DNA of 64,000 bases. Origin: Hippasteria phrygiana. Its lineage: Eukaryota; Echinodermata; Asteroidea; Valvatida; Goniasteridae. The notes below the pieces were generated by a model that saw nothing but the letters and a program-made list of their open reading frames with translations, did not search any database and was not told the origin of the DNA. The first letter of the stretch is position 1. Each line of letters begins with the position of its first letter. The stretch spans positions 62,001 to 126,000 of the forward strand of contig JAZGUH010000056.1 of NCBI GenBank assembly GCA_037893225.1, written 5' to 3'. The translations under genes were made by a program, and so were the position numbers. This document shows positions 36,621 through 48,295 of the stretch, in pieces.

Positions 36621-38092
36621 AAGGTGTTTACATGGATGGGTGTGTCTGTGGGTGGTGGGTAATAATTTAACAAATATTTGTTGTTATTAATGCATGTGAA
36701 AAAGTAAGAAGAGACTAATTAATGTCTGGTTTTTGTTGACAATTTCATTAACAATTTCACCCATACCAGTCGAGACAATCGATTGTTTGAACAGGGCCTT
36801 CCCGATTACTAGCTGTCCAAATTGCGGCCATGTGTATCCAGGGTCTTCAAACTCAGAGTTCCCGGAATCAGGGCCCTTTCACCGGCAAACAGACATATTT
36901 CCTCCACTAGATCAAGACTCGGTTGAAAATTGATATAAGACGTTTCTTCTGTTTGCTCGCGTGGAAGGGCATTAGACGATGAAACTGCCCTTTGGGAATG
37001 AATCGAGGGGAGGGGGATTCCACACGCTCGCCTTCGATGCGTCACCGTGACTTCGGTGATTTATCATAAACGAGTAATTCTTTGGTTAGTAGTCCGTGTC
37101 ACGCATGGACGTAAATACATCAGGGTGGGGGTATATTGTATATCCCCCTTTTGACCAGGGGAATGCATCAGGATCCCCTCAGAAATTTCACTCCCTTAAA
37201 AATATGGTAAGCCTATTTCCAAACAAAAACGCCAAAACGTAGTGCGTACATGTTCGCAGTGTCCCTGTTTTGAACCGCGCCCTCACATTCTTCTTATTGT
37301 ATAGCCCCACCCCCACCCCATCCCCATTTTTGGGGCACGGATTTACGCCACTGGTACGGTCACGTAGCCAAATTGGAATACACCTATACGTAATGAAATC
37401 GCACCGTGTTTACTGCGGTTGCCGACAGTGGGTACATCTTGGAAGATTCTGAGGGTAAATTTCAGTATCCAGTTTAAAATTTGTGCCCACAGACTTCAAC
37501 CAGTGGTATTCAAATCAAACAGTCATATAAAGTCAGGAGAAAACCCTGAGTAATGCAATTAACCTTGTTAAAAACCAACCTCAAATTAAACACCCTATTA
37601 CATCATATCGAATGACGATTACGCAACCATATTTGCACCAACCCATTTTATAAGGTCGCTTTTACATGCGTCATAATTTTCGAGCAGTCATTTTAAAGTT
37701 AATAAAAAACAAAAATATAGGAAATTTCTCTTTTTTTAACACGCAGTACGTAGATTCCTATTCTGAGGATTATTTTAACTTAGTATAAGGGGATATGAAA
37801 GTAAGCATTGTTATTTCCTTATGAGTTTGAAAAATGTAGTTTTGTCAATGGGCAAACTGGTGACCAAATTGGGAATCGATTTTTCACACACCCCCTCCTC
37901 CTCCCCCTCCCGCCCTACAAACACACACACAAAAAATACAGATCAGCAAATACGGAGCCAGAACTGTGATTTTAAACAGACGATTTTTCCCAATGAGCTC
38001 CTAAAATACATTTACTGGTAGGCCTACCCTCATATCACTTCGTATACTACGATGTTTCCCCCTGTTTTTCTTGTACAGGCGGATTGCATTTC
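36621..38092. other. GPCR intron, no features seen
   Basis: No gene, no clear repeat. Confidence 0.4.
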
Positions 38093-38610
38093 TACGAAGC
38101 CCGGGAAGGGACAGTGAGAAAACATTTTTTTCTAGCTGCTAAATCGTTTAAACAATTTAATAAATCGTTCAAACGATTTAATAAATCGTTCAAACGAATT
38201 AGCTAAATCGTTCAAACGAATTAATAAATCGTTCAAACGAATTAATAAATCGTTCAAACGAATTAGCTAAATCGTTCAAACGATTTAATAAATCGTTCAA
38301 ACGAATTAGCTAAATCGTTCAAACGAATTAATAAATCGTTCAAACGAATTAATAAATCGTTCAAACGAATTAATAAATCGTTCAAACGATTTAATAAATC
38401 GTTCAAACGAATTAGCTAAATCGTTCAAACGAATTAATAAATCGTTCAAACGAATTGGCTATATCGTTCAAACGAATTAATAAATCGCTCAAACGATTTA
38501 ATAAATCGTTCAAACGAATTAGCTAAATCGCTCAAACGATTTAATAAATCGTTCAAACGAATTAATGAATCGTTCAAACGATATATTTAATCGTTCAAAC
38601 GGGCTTCGTA
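38093..38610. repeat. 22-unit quasi-palindromic minisatellite within an 11-bp inverted repeat
   Basis: About 22 units of 19-22 bp, consensus AAATCGTTCAAACGAATTAA with AGCT-containing variants, from 38141 to 38600. Each unit core TCGTTCAAACGA is nearly self-complementary. TACGAAGCCCG (38093-38103) and its exact complement (38600-38610) flank the array, suggesting a mobile element with a satellite core. Confidence 0.88.
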
Positions 38611-39762
38611 CATTTCAAATTTGGCTTTTTTTTTATTTTTTTTTAAAGATCCAACCTTACAGTATATTTCCCATGGGGGCTTCGGTTACGAGATGAGCAA
38701 CCGTGGTATTTGTAAGAGCTATAATTGAACGTAGAAATACCTGAGTGGCTAGAGGTTAAAGTTCATGGATGGATTGGGTGATTTTCATACACCGTGTTTC
38801 TTAAGTATAAACGATCAAAGTTTAAATAATGTACATTCGTTTCCATTCAGATTTTATGTCAATACATCGTGTTCAATTTGAGAAACAAGGATGTCATTTC
38901 ATGCTAGCAGCATCCTTAATTGAAGGCACGAGGTAAATGTTGTTTCTTTATGTATTAAAAAAGGAAACAAAAATATACAGCGTGGAGGCGACTTATAGTA
39001 TAGAGCTCCAAAGCGTAAGTTTTGTTTTCAATTGTTTCAATGATCAGTGACAGTTACAATCAAAATTCCGGAAGATTTCTCATGTTCGGGTAAATTTGAA
39101 TCTATTTCTGAATTTAAAAACGAGAATCAGAAATTCAGTAGCAAGCTTCTGCTTCACAAAATGCCTTGGCATTGTTAATACATGATATCGAGGCGTCTCA
39201 ATTTGTATACGTCGACTCGCTGCCGATTTTCTCACAAGGAGCAATGAGCGAGCATAGAAGAAATCTGAAGGTTTGATTACAAGAAGATAAGCCCACGGCC
39301 CGGCAAATTTCTATCGTAAAAAAATGTCTTTCTCTCCCAATCCACGGTAATTTGATTAGTATTGTTCTCTTTATGGGGAAGCTGACATGAAAAGAAATTT
39401 CAGCCATCCGGTTATTGAAACGGGTTGTAGTAATTTTAATGAGCGTCTCGACGATCTATATTTTGCACAGCTCCGGACGCAATTTCACGCACTGCGTTTT
39501 TTCCGTATAGAGTGACATAGGGCAGTTCGTGTTTTCTCGTTTAAATGTTGTACGGAATCCCTGGATATTTGTTATTCCAGACATTTTGAGTCAAGTCACT
39601 TACCAATCAATCGTGGAAATTTGAATAATTAAACTTTGCTATTTCATGCACGAATAAATTACTGATTGGATAAGGGTGGATACCGTTTTATTTTATTTAC
39701 GCACGCACTTAAAAAATGTATCAATTTTAAGGTTGCCATTTGTCGGTATTTTTCTATTCCGC
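38611..39762. other. GPCR intron, no features seen
   Basis: T-rich start, then ordinary sequence; no gene or repeat recognised. Confidence 0.4.
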
Positions 39763-39765
39763 ATA

Positions 39766-40238
39766 GAGCAAGTTCGGTTGAGCGACCAGAGTCGACTAGA
39801 CTCATAGTCAATCTAGATGTCACTCGACTGCGTGGTTTGACTAGCTAATCCAACTGGATCAACCTAGCCAAATTCGAGAGTTACGTCACGGTTTCAATGG
39901 GGGAAAGGTAAAGTGGGGCAAGTTTTGCAAACGTTTACGATACATTGAAGGTATTGTCCAATGATAATAACTCTTTGCAATAAGATAATTAATTATTTAT
40001 TGCACTAAAGCTAGGTAGAGAAAATACTAGAAATAAGTAATAGCAAATAAAAATGACGTGCCAACATTTGCTTCGTTACCAACTAGCAGACGACATTCTT
40101 TGCAGTTTGTTGTTGCTACACGAAACCAGATTTGACGTATTCGATCGACTAGACGCGTTCGAGTGAACAGACCACGCATGCGTAATTTAAATCGCAAATT
40201 GACAAAAGGGACTAGGCCAGCAGCACCCGAACTTGCTC
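39766..40238. mobile_element. MITE with 12-bp TIR and ATA duplication
   Basis: GAGCAAGTTCGG at left and its complement at right, flanked by ATA on both sides (39763-39765, 40239-40241). 473 bp, non-coding. The 3-bp duplication fits PIF/Harbinger but there is no transposase to confirm it. Confidence 0.65.
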
Positions 40239-40359
40239 ATAGTGTGCCCAAATTAGTTTTGCATGTTTGCTATTCAGTTTGTAATACTGTCACATAAGAT
40301 GTGGTTTCCTGTACATCACTACTTAAGTGTTAGAAGTAAGAACGAAACTAGGAGGTTAA

Positions 40360-40490
40360 ATGGCGACACTGACTTCAAGAAGAGCACCAGCAACCCCCCC
40401 CCCCCCCCCACTTGTAAAATTTAGTTTCCAGGCGAAACGTTTTTGGGAACATTCCACCCCCCCCCCCCCCCCCACCCCCGGCCGAAGAAC
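40360..40490. repeat. poly-C repeat with conserved flanks
   Basis: Two C tracts (40394-40409 and about 40457-40474) with flanks TTAAATGGCG and GGCGAAACGTTTTTGGGA. The same flanks, slightly diverged, surround the C-rich microsatellite at 56713-56935, so this is a dispersed unit. Confidence 0.55.
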
Positions 40491-41502
40491 GCCTGGAGCC
40501 TGATTAAACTCCGTGCGCAATAATCGACTGTGGAATTACAAACTAACACTCAAATTACTGTTTAATTTGTGAACCGTCTAAAACTGGCAGGTATTCCACA
40601 CGACATTTTGGGGTGAGCAGATTCACAGCCAAACAAAACACAAAATGCCAATCAAATCTAATTTTGGAGGCCGTTCTTCCCAGCAAGACATCTATTAATG
40701 TCCAATTAATATGGCAATACAGAATCAACTATAATGATTGTACACTCACATACCCAGAACGAGGGGAGGTCGTGTGTTTGTGTAATTGCTGCAGGAGCAA
40801 GTCATGTTGTTATTGCAATGGCTTATCGATCAACGTGCGATTAAACTCAGTGTGTATGAAATGACGATATGAAATTAGAAAATCAGTTGAAAACATCTAC
40901 TGTACTGCGAGCGCACAATATTATTTCTGGCCTTGTCAAGCAAAATTACCTCGGAAGTGGTAATTTCCCTGTAATTATTTGCTCAAGGTTTAACCCTGTC
41001 AAGACTGGGCTTTTTAGCTCTCTCAGGAAGGTGGGGGGGGGGGGGGGGGGTGGGGGCGGGGGGGCTCATTGTGCCCCCTCATCCGTAATTTCCATGTGCT
41101 TTGGCCTATTCACCTGAAATCTGACAGAGACTTTGTGTTGCCCGTCAAATTTTGATTGCACCGCATGTTTGGTTTAAAAATATATAAGTATTTTGGGCAT
41201 AGTTTCTAGAGTTTTAATTCCAATTCCTTCAAATGTGTGTGTTATTATCATAAGAATGCATTTTTGACACACAAGGTTTTGACACCGTTGGGGCGCTAGA
41301 ACTCATTTTGGTGTCAGTTTTGGAGAAAAATATATTATTTAACCCCAAATGGGACCGTTTTTACTGAAACTTTGTAACGACTGCCTCAAAAGTAAAAACA
41401 AGAAACTGCGAACATGGCGGACATTTTGGATTCCCATAATGCATTTAAGCAGGTTTAAAATACACTTTTGATAGTCAACGAGGTCCATTTAGTTACGTAA
41501 TA
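40491..41502. other. GPCR intron, G-rich tracts
   Basis: A long interrupted G tract at 41031-41064. No gene seen. Confidence 0.4.
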
Positions 41503-41773
41503 ATAATAATAATAATGTGGTGCTTATATAGCGCTTTATACAAATGTCTCAAAGCGCTTCACAATTATTACCCCTGGTCAACAGGCCATGAGATCAGTTC
41601 TATGCAGCAGTTCGAGATCGGTGCAATCTGTTCTCTACCCTCACAGGTAGAGAACATTTGTGGTAAAGTGTCTTGCCCAAGCATACAAAGCACCATAATC
41701 CCCTGTCGGGGTTCGAACCCAAATACTATCGCACGTGAGTCAGACACAGTAAACATTGGACCACGGTGCCCCT
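41503..41773 (-). mobile_element. tRNA-derived SINE
   Basis: Read on the minus strand: head GGGGCACCGTGGTCCAAT with B box GGGTTCGAACCCC (about 41709-41721), a body containing CAAGACACTTTACCACAAAT, a tail with AAAGCGCTATATAAGCACC, and an (ATT)n end at 41501-41515. This order (tRNA-like head, body, LINE-like tail, microsatellite) is typical of animal SINEs. Confidence 0.82.
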
Positions 41774-42630
41774 ACTTAAAGGGTGTGATTTTCTGATCGT
41801 TGCCGGGGTTCTGGTTTGAAATATGTGGATGGTTCGTCATGAATGGAGCACTTATTTGAGATTTGTTTTCTCCTAAACTTCACACCGGGAAACTCTGCCC
41901 GAAAAAATATCGGAGGGGGAGGGGGATATGAACGCGATAGTTGTCTGCCCTGTGGCGGCGTTGTATCACGGCCGGCGAAGCTATTTATTGAAAAGAAAGT
42001 CGAGCAAATAGGACGGGGCAGAGCAAGGGGGGGGGGGGGGGGGTGGCGCGGTGTTCTCTCCCGGCTATGGGCATGTTCACTGTGCCAAAAATGACAAGGG
42101 AAAGGGGTGTGGTTGCTGGAAACTGGCCCAGCCAAAGGCAATACTACACTTTTATTCCCATTATTAATACCTTTTTACCAAAACTCTATAAAAGCTGAAA
42201 ATAACAGCAACATTAGCCACAAGAAGATTATTTTCATCTGAAGAATTGAAAGAGTTTCCCTAGTTCATTTTTCAATAACTTGGCTAATTCGGCCCATTTG
42301 ATATAGTTCGGGTTTTTCTTTTTGATGATCTTCAATGAAGGGGTGGGTCAATTATTGTATATGCCGAACTTTGTACACACACATAGAATTTGCATGTGAT
42401 AGAAGGACGGATGGAAAAATGCATTAGTCCTCGGGCAACCTTGAGCAACCTCACAGCCAAGATTGATCTACAAACCCAGATATGAGGAGCCATAAACACA
42501 AAGTGATTGCCTCGTGTGGCATCTTGCTCGACAAACATCCGGCTTGTTTTCGTAAGCATGTTCGCCCCGAATCAGGATAAAAGTAGTCTGGTTCCCGGAC
42601 CAAATATTCTGACTATTTCTGATGAAAATA
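41774..42630. other. GPCR intron, no gene seen
   Basis: Contains a G18-class tract near 42030-42042. A frame on each strand at 41776-42141 is a by-product of the tract. Confidence 0.4.
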
Positions 42631-42755
42631 AGGCCGTGTCCGAATTACTTCGCGACGGCTTAAAATTACAAACATGTATATGTGATGTGGCTGCAGCCAC
42701 TACCATAGACATGTGTGTAATTTCAAGCCGCAGCCAATCAATTCGGACACGGCCT
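42631..42755. mobile_element. 125-bp near-palindromic MITE
   Basis: 16-bp perfect inverted ends AGGCCGTGTCCGAATT. The interior continues to pair almost to the centre at GGCTGCAGCC. A one-sided relative (AGGCCATGTCCGAAA) is at 46954. Confidence 0.85.
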
Positions 42756-43096
42756 AAGGTCTGGTAGCCGCCAATTTCACGTGACGAAAACGGGCAGAAT
42801 TCTGCCCGTTTCCAAAAATATCCGTAGTTTTCCAAACTTGTTTTCGGTAACATTCGGCTGTTAACATTGATGTTCGCAATAACAAAATGTCCGTCAGGCC
42901 CATTACAAATCCTGGAATTTAAATTCTCAATTATATATAAGAACTGAAAAAGAAATGCCACACTTGCAGTATTTTGCCGACTGGATTTTGCAAGAATATT
43001 ATATTTGACTGATGCCACTGACGTCACTCGGACTAACACCGCACGTCATGATCTATTTTGAACCGTGGTAGCTACCTGACCTATAAGATATTGACA

Positions 43097-43290
43097 TCAG
43101 GGAATCTTCAGGTCAGGGAACAGACTAGGATAAAAGCTACTTGAGAATTCCGTAGAGATACAGAACAATAGAAGAGCTATTGGCATAGCTTTCGTTCTAC
43201 ATCTAGGTACAGCTAGAGTATATTGGTGGGAATAGGCAGAAAGCCCAGTTTCACGCTCAAACACGCTAACTGGAGTAACCAAGCTGGACG
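43097..43290 (-). pseudogene. LINE C-terminal fragment 1
   Basis: Minus strand: TPVSVFERETGLSAYSHQYT, then VPRCRT, then a degraded tail. It matches the same region of the fragment at 45955-46420 and the post-RT C-terminus of Jockey/CR1-like elements. Confidence 0.65.
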
Positions 43291-43664
43291 AGTCGGTGGA
43301 ATATTTACCATGAAAATATCTGTAAAACAGCCTTATAAGAGAGTAGCAACAGATCTCCGCTTACAGAGTGATTGTAAGGATGAGCCTAACTCTTCTCCAA
43401 TAAAATTAACAATGCACTTCTGTACTCGATCTGATAAAGATAAGCGACATGCAGAAGCACCAGCCCAGGTGTTGGAACAGTACTCCATTAGAGGATTTTG
43501 TCTTGTAAAATGTAATGGATCTCTTTGGAAGGCTTATGGTTCAATATTATTATGCGAACTCGCAGTGCTCACTTCACAAAAATCCATTAGGTCTATGGAG
43601 CCGGCTACGAGGCTTTCGCAAACAATGTAAATCGCACGCAGTTCAAGGTACAAAAGCAATTTTC

Positions 43665-44055
43665 GGAAAGATTTTACTTTAATACCCCCCACCAAAATGG
43701 ATCAGGAACAGCAAAACCTTGGAAAATAACCATCCCTTCTTGATAACAACTGTCTAAACATGTGGCACAACCTATTATTTCAAGATTTATGTCCGCAAAA
43801 TCTGTAAAAAAATGAGACAGAAATCAACATGTATATGTGTACACTTTGAGTGACCATACACTGTGCCAAGAACATCTAACACAGAAAACACAAACTTTCT
43901 TCCCTTATATTTCACGAAAATATCCCAACACAATTCTCAAACTTAAAGGTTGTGCCAAGTGTTTATACAATTCTGAACACAGATGGATAGTTATTTTCCA
44001 AGATTTGCTCTTCCTGACTGGTTTTGGTGGGGGGGTATTAAAGTAAAATCTTTCC
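43665..44055. repeat. foldback element
   Basis: Arms of ~75 bp: GGAAAGATTTTACTTTAATA at left and its complement at right, continuing through ACCCCCCACCAAAA and TTGGAAAATAAC with few mismatches. The open frames here are incidental. Confidence 0.85.
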
Positions 44056-44205
44056 TAATTTTCAGGCGCAAAGTGACGATTGTATAATTGCCTCACATCA
44101 GTGTGTATGAATAAATATTATTGGGGTCTAGTATGCCTTCATGTGTTGACAGGTTTTGTGTGCATAGATGCTAGGAAAAGCAGAGAGAAAAAAATTATGT
44201 TCTAG

Positions 44206-44285
44206 TAGTCTGGTTCCCTGATCCTTTAGACAAAACGGAGCAATTTATAGAGTCTGGGAATTATCAGGTCGGGGGAACTAGACTA
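44206..44285. repeat. small palindromic module M, copy 2
   Basis: 80 bp. TAGTCTGGTTCCCTGA at left, inverted GGGGGAACTAGACTA at right, middle ACAAAACGGAGCAATTTATA. Confidence 0.78.
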
Positions 44286-44475
44286 TTTCCAACGATCGTC
44301 GGCCGAACAATCTTTGGAAAACGATATAAATTTCCACTTTTCTTGAAAACGACAGCACACCAGGTGGCATGATTTCACATGCTTGAGACTATTTACTTTC
44401 AGTCTAGTACGGTGTTTCGTAATAATTCAGTGCTTTTGTTTTCCGATGTTTGCAAATGTTGTACACTAACTTTAA
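44286..44475. mobile_element. TTAA-type MITE family A, copy 4 (right half)
   Basis: Contains CACTTTTCTTGAAAACGACA, CAGTCTAGTACGGTGTTTCG and a right end TTAAAGTTAGTGTACAAC (complement). The left end is missing, and module M sits where the core would be. Confidence 0.75.
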
Positions 44476-45254
44476 GAGCGTCCCGCTCCTAATTCATAAT
44501 TTAGAAAATCATTGTTTGATTTGTATGTGGAATATCTCTTTGGAAGGCTCGTAAGTTATCGTATGCTGACAAATTACCGTTACCAATTCAGTGTGAACAT
44601 CTATTTTTTTCAGGCCGATACATCTCCAGAATACGGATAGGGGCAGCACTGACGGATCCAGAACGCAATTCTTTTGGGGGAAAAACATTCCCCCCTTCCC
44701 AAAAGAAAACAAGCCCCGCATTTTTTGCGCCTTTAAAAAAAATTGACACTTTTATTTTTGCTTATCAGCAGCTCCATAAAACTGGCCCCAGACCAAAAAG
44801 CATTTCCATGGACAACAAAGTCCGCTTCATTCAGTATCCCAGGCAGGCATGTTGGCGTCACTTGTAACTCAATCTTACTGCTGCTGTGCCGTGACAAGTC
44901 TTTTTTTTAATGGAATTTGATTAGAAAGTGCTTCCTACGGGAAGTGCTTCTATACGCCACTAGGGATGTGCATCCGAACGGGATACCCGAGTATATAATA
45001 CCCGACCGTTAATGTTAGGAACTGGTTACAGATTATGAAGTCGAATATCCGTAACCGAATTAACATATTAGTAATTTCTCAGTGAATGAAACAGACATTT
45101 TTTGAATTTCATTTGTGGAGAATTTTCAAAATGAAAACGAGTGCACATGGGAAAAAACACAATAGATTACCGTTTATGACGCTTGAGAAAATGCAATTCA
45201 CAGAGCCACAGTACTGCATCGATGCGCTGATGTGGTAGTATAAGCGTGCGGACC
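44476..45254. other. GPCR intron, no features seen
   Basis: No gene or repeat supported. Confidence 0.4.
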
Positions 45255-45450
45255 TTAACCTTGAGCACGGTATTATACGGGAGACGTCGGGGTGTTGCGG
45301 CGGTTCTAGCAGCCAAGCGAACCGCTACAATGTGTTTGTGCAGTCATGCGTATCATAAACAATAATCCAACAATGGATTGAAACTGCACAAACGGCGGCA
45401 AATGGCGTCATCCGGCCTGGTGGCACTTTTTTCCGTACGCAAGTGGTTAA
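45255..45450. mobile_element. TTAA-type MITE family N, copy 1
   Basis: TTAACCTTGAGCACGG at left and CCGTACGCAAGTGGTTAA at right. Interior shared with 60531-60811: GGGAGACGTCGGGGTG, GTGTTTGTGCAGTCA, CATCCGGCCTGGTGGCAC. Confidence 0.82.
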
Positions 45451-45954
45451 CGAACAATATAGACAGCAATTTCCGAGATTATATTTTTGGGATTGGCTTT
45501 CTTTAATGGGTACGGTTCCCGGGTACCCGTGCTTTTTCTTAATCGGGTAGCCGTACTATACCCGTAAATGCACACCCATATATACGCCACGCTGTCCCCA
45601 CATACAGTTTTATTATAATGCAGTCTTATTTTCTTTCCTTAATTCTGTTGACACCTCCTTCGCGTGCCCTCATGGACCGCATAGTGTAGTGATAAATACG
45701 ACTTAGTGTAGTGATGCTAATGAGTGCTCAAGTAAACCAGTCAGGCTTGCCGCGTGTGCACATGTGGTTTAACCTGCCCCATACGATACATGTACGATGA
45801 CTCACTCCAAGCCTAGGCGGTCCACATTTTGGGGGTTTGTTCACCCCCATCTGGTCACGTGGGTGAAAAAAACGTCAATAGTTCTCTAGATCCTTCACGT
45901 CTATAGGAACTTCAACCGGCTTGAGTAGTCTCAAGCATTCCGAAGTCTGGAAGA

Positions 45955-46420
45955 TTGTTTCCATGCGAATTTGGTTGTCTTTATCAAGCTCGGAAGTATT
46001 TACCTCCTGATGCTATATATCCTTTACATTTACAAGACAACTATACGTCTTCTCTTAGGGTACTGTTCACATATCTGGGCTGTGGTACTTCTGCTTATCA
46101 CTTATATTTATTAGATAGAGCACAGAATGGCATTATTAATTTGGTTGGAGAAGAGTTATCACTCTCTCACCGGAGATCTGTTGTCCAGTTCGGTTCCTCC
46201 AGGTAGGGTGTTTGAGCGTGAAACTCGGCTTTCCGCCTGTTTCCACCTACATACCCTATTTGTAACTAGATGCAGAACGAAAAGCTATGCCAATAGTTTG
46301 TTTCCCTCGTTCTGTGTCTCTATGGAATTCTTTGCCTGGTGCATGTTTCCCTTCATCTTACGATCTTTCCTGCTTCAAGAGGAATATTAATTCCTACCTC
46401 TTGTATTTTTTTCCCTCTGT
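45955..46420 (+). pseudogene. LINE C-terminal fragment 2
   Basis: Across plus-strand frames: LDRAQNGIINLVGEELS and LSHRRSVV; then VFERETRLSACFHLHTLF and TRCRTKS; then FPRSVSLWNSLPGACFPSSY and SCFKRNINSYLL. This is the conserved post-RT C-terminus of Jockey/CR1-like reverse transcriptases, split by at least two frame changes. Antisense to the GPCR, in its intron. Confidence 0.8.
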
Positions 46421-47480
46421 AGCTCCATGTGGCTTTTGGCCTTGTTTGGAGCGAACTTGCATAAAAAATAGAGCGTGCAAATTGCCCTCACGATGCAAGG
46501 AAAGTTGCCTTGAATATTTCCGTGCACGCCATCCGGAGCAACGATGTGTATGATGACCTGTCTCGTAAAATCAATTATTTCATTCTGGGCTGATGAGTTG
46601 AGAAAGTGCGATAAGGCCTTGTGAAGGAAAAGAGTCATTTACACCATTTTATGATATTGCAAGTTGATGACCAAAGGAAATAGTTTTGCCTGACTGAAGA
46701 GTCCGTTGCTAGACTAGTCAGTGTGTCGCATACAAGACGCTGACATAAAAGAAATGATAAAAAAGTGATCGATCAGTCGCGACTTGCACGATCTATAATG
46801 CTTCAAGCAAACAAAATGAAACGGTTCCGGCTCTATGGCAGGCACGGCTTGAAATGTGATGCTTCTAGATTTATGCATCGGGGTAGGTTGGGACATGTTA
46901 AAGTGTCCTTTACTTGGGGCTTCAAGTTATTAGGGAGGGAGCATGGAAAATAAGGCCATGTCCGAAATGGGCGTCTAGAGCTACAGCTACGGTACGTCAC
47001 GCGTAGTTGTAATGGACGAACACCTATAGACAATAGCCATAGACAAGCGATTCGGCACAGCCTCAGCCATTATTTGAGAATGGTGAGGTATAGGCTTCCA
47101 AATAACAATGAACTATTTTAGCGTCAGGAAAACAAACCTTCGCATCTTAATCAACTACAGCAGGAGTATTAACGGACACACTACATTATTAAAAAGAATG
47201 GTGATTACTAAGAGAAAATCGGAGTCATTTTTGGTAGGGTATATTAAACAACATTTCTGCCATGAAATAGAAAAAGGGTTAGTTTTGAGCGCTGCTTTGA
47301 TCACGTCCCGTCTAGTCCGCTGGTGCCATTTGTCTAAAAGTCGTCGTCAAAATCTGACGTCATATTATAAGACGATGTCCCCTTTTGTACCTAGGGCTGG
47401 GAGGCGTTTCTCTATTTGTTTGCAAAAAGTGCAAAAAGAATGAGTGAGAATTGCAAGAGCGGTGGTGAGAATATACTCAC
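46421..47480. other. GPCR intron, 5' part
   Basis: One half of a family K end at 46954. The intron's donor GTGAGT is at 47475-47480 (minus strand). No other exon recognised. Confidence 0.5.
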
Positions 47481-48295
47481 TGTTTAGTCGGCCTTGCCAG
47501 AATCATATTGTGCGGTTTGACAGCACCAAATACGCTAGGTCCGTCCTGCGCCACAGAATGACTCGCCATTTGCGACACTGTTTCAGGTCCATTGCACCTC
47601 TTGGCGCCTACCGCTCGAATACGCATCTTGACGCGCCTGAACAGGCGCACGTAGGTGACTGTCATGGTAGCCATAGGCGCCACCACCACCAAGACGTAGC
47701 CAGTTATCTGACTGGCGTAGTGGGGGACTTGGAGTTCAAGGTTGTTCATATTCAACGAGACTTTGTCGGTTTGATCCCCCACGGCGACCCAGAGGATGAT
47801 GCTGATGACGGCGGCGCCTAAGGCGTGGCCCCAGGCGTAGAGGGACAGGTTCCGGGCGCGCCTGCGGCCCACCTTCTCGCTGGTGTTGGGCCTGGCCACC
47901 ACGGCGTAGCGGTTGATGGAGATGACGCACAGGATCATGTTGGAGGCGCCGCTCAGCAGGATCAGGAAGAAGAAGTGTGCCATGCGGAGCTCTGGGGAGT
48001 GCCATCGGCGGTAGACGACACCAGCCACCACCATGGGCAGATTGATCACGGTGTTCAGGAGATCGGCCACAGCTAGCATGAAGGCCAAGAAGTTGCCTGG
48101 CTTGGCTCCCACCGTGGCCCAGGCGTGGCGGAGTGTGCCCAGAACAACTACGTTCCCCAACACCGAGGCCAGGCCCAAGATTGCGAGGACCACGCACCAG
48201 ACGGCAATCATGACCACCGGAGCTTCAGATATCTTCTCGGTCGTCTCAGGATTTACAGTAGGACTGATCATTGTTCCTTCAGAAACAGTGGTCAT
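47481..48295 (-). CDS. class A GPCR, coding exon 1 (TM1-TM5)
   Basis: Starts at ATG 48295 (GCCATGA context; an in-frame TAA lies three codons upstream) and runs 271 codons plus two bases to a strong donor GTGAGT. Visible features: short N-terminus without a signal peptide or usable N-glycosylation site; TM1 with LGNVVVLG; TM2 with LAVADLL; TM3 ending ISINRYAVV (NRY in place of DRY); TM4 with two Trp; TM5 with P-M-A-T-M and TYVRLF; then a ~45-residue third intracellular loop. TM6-7 are on 26901-27246, and the phases match. The Cys at the top of TM3 and the one in extracellular loop 2 are both absent, so the usual disulfide is missing. The NRY and overall look recall melatonin, Moody/Tre1 and GPR84-type receptors. 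The ligand is unknown. Confidence 0.88.

Noticed and set aside
38141..38600. Regular repeats resembling a CRISPR array
   Set aside because: Units are contiguous with no unique spacers, and the DNA is clearly eukaryotic.
41700..41773. tRNA gene on the minus strand
   Set aside because: B box present but no closed acceptor stem; attached to a SINE body and ATT tail.
47736..48197. 153-codon frame within the GPCR exon
   Set aside because: Shadow frame of the GPCR; composition is Arg/His/Pro-rich and without domains.
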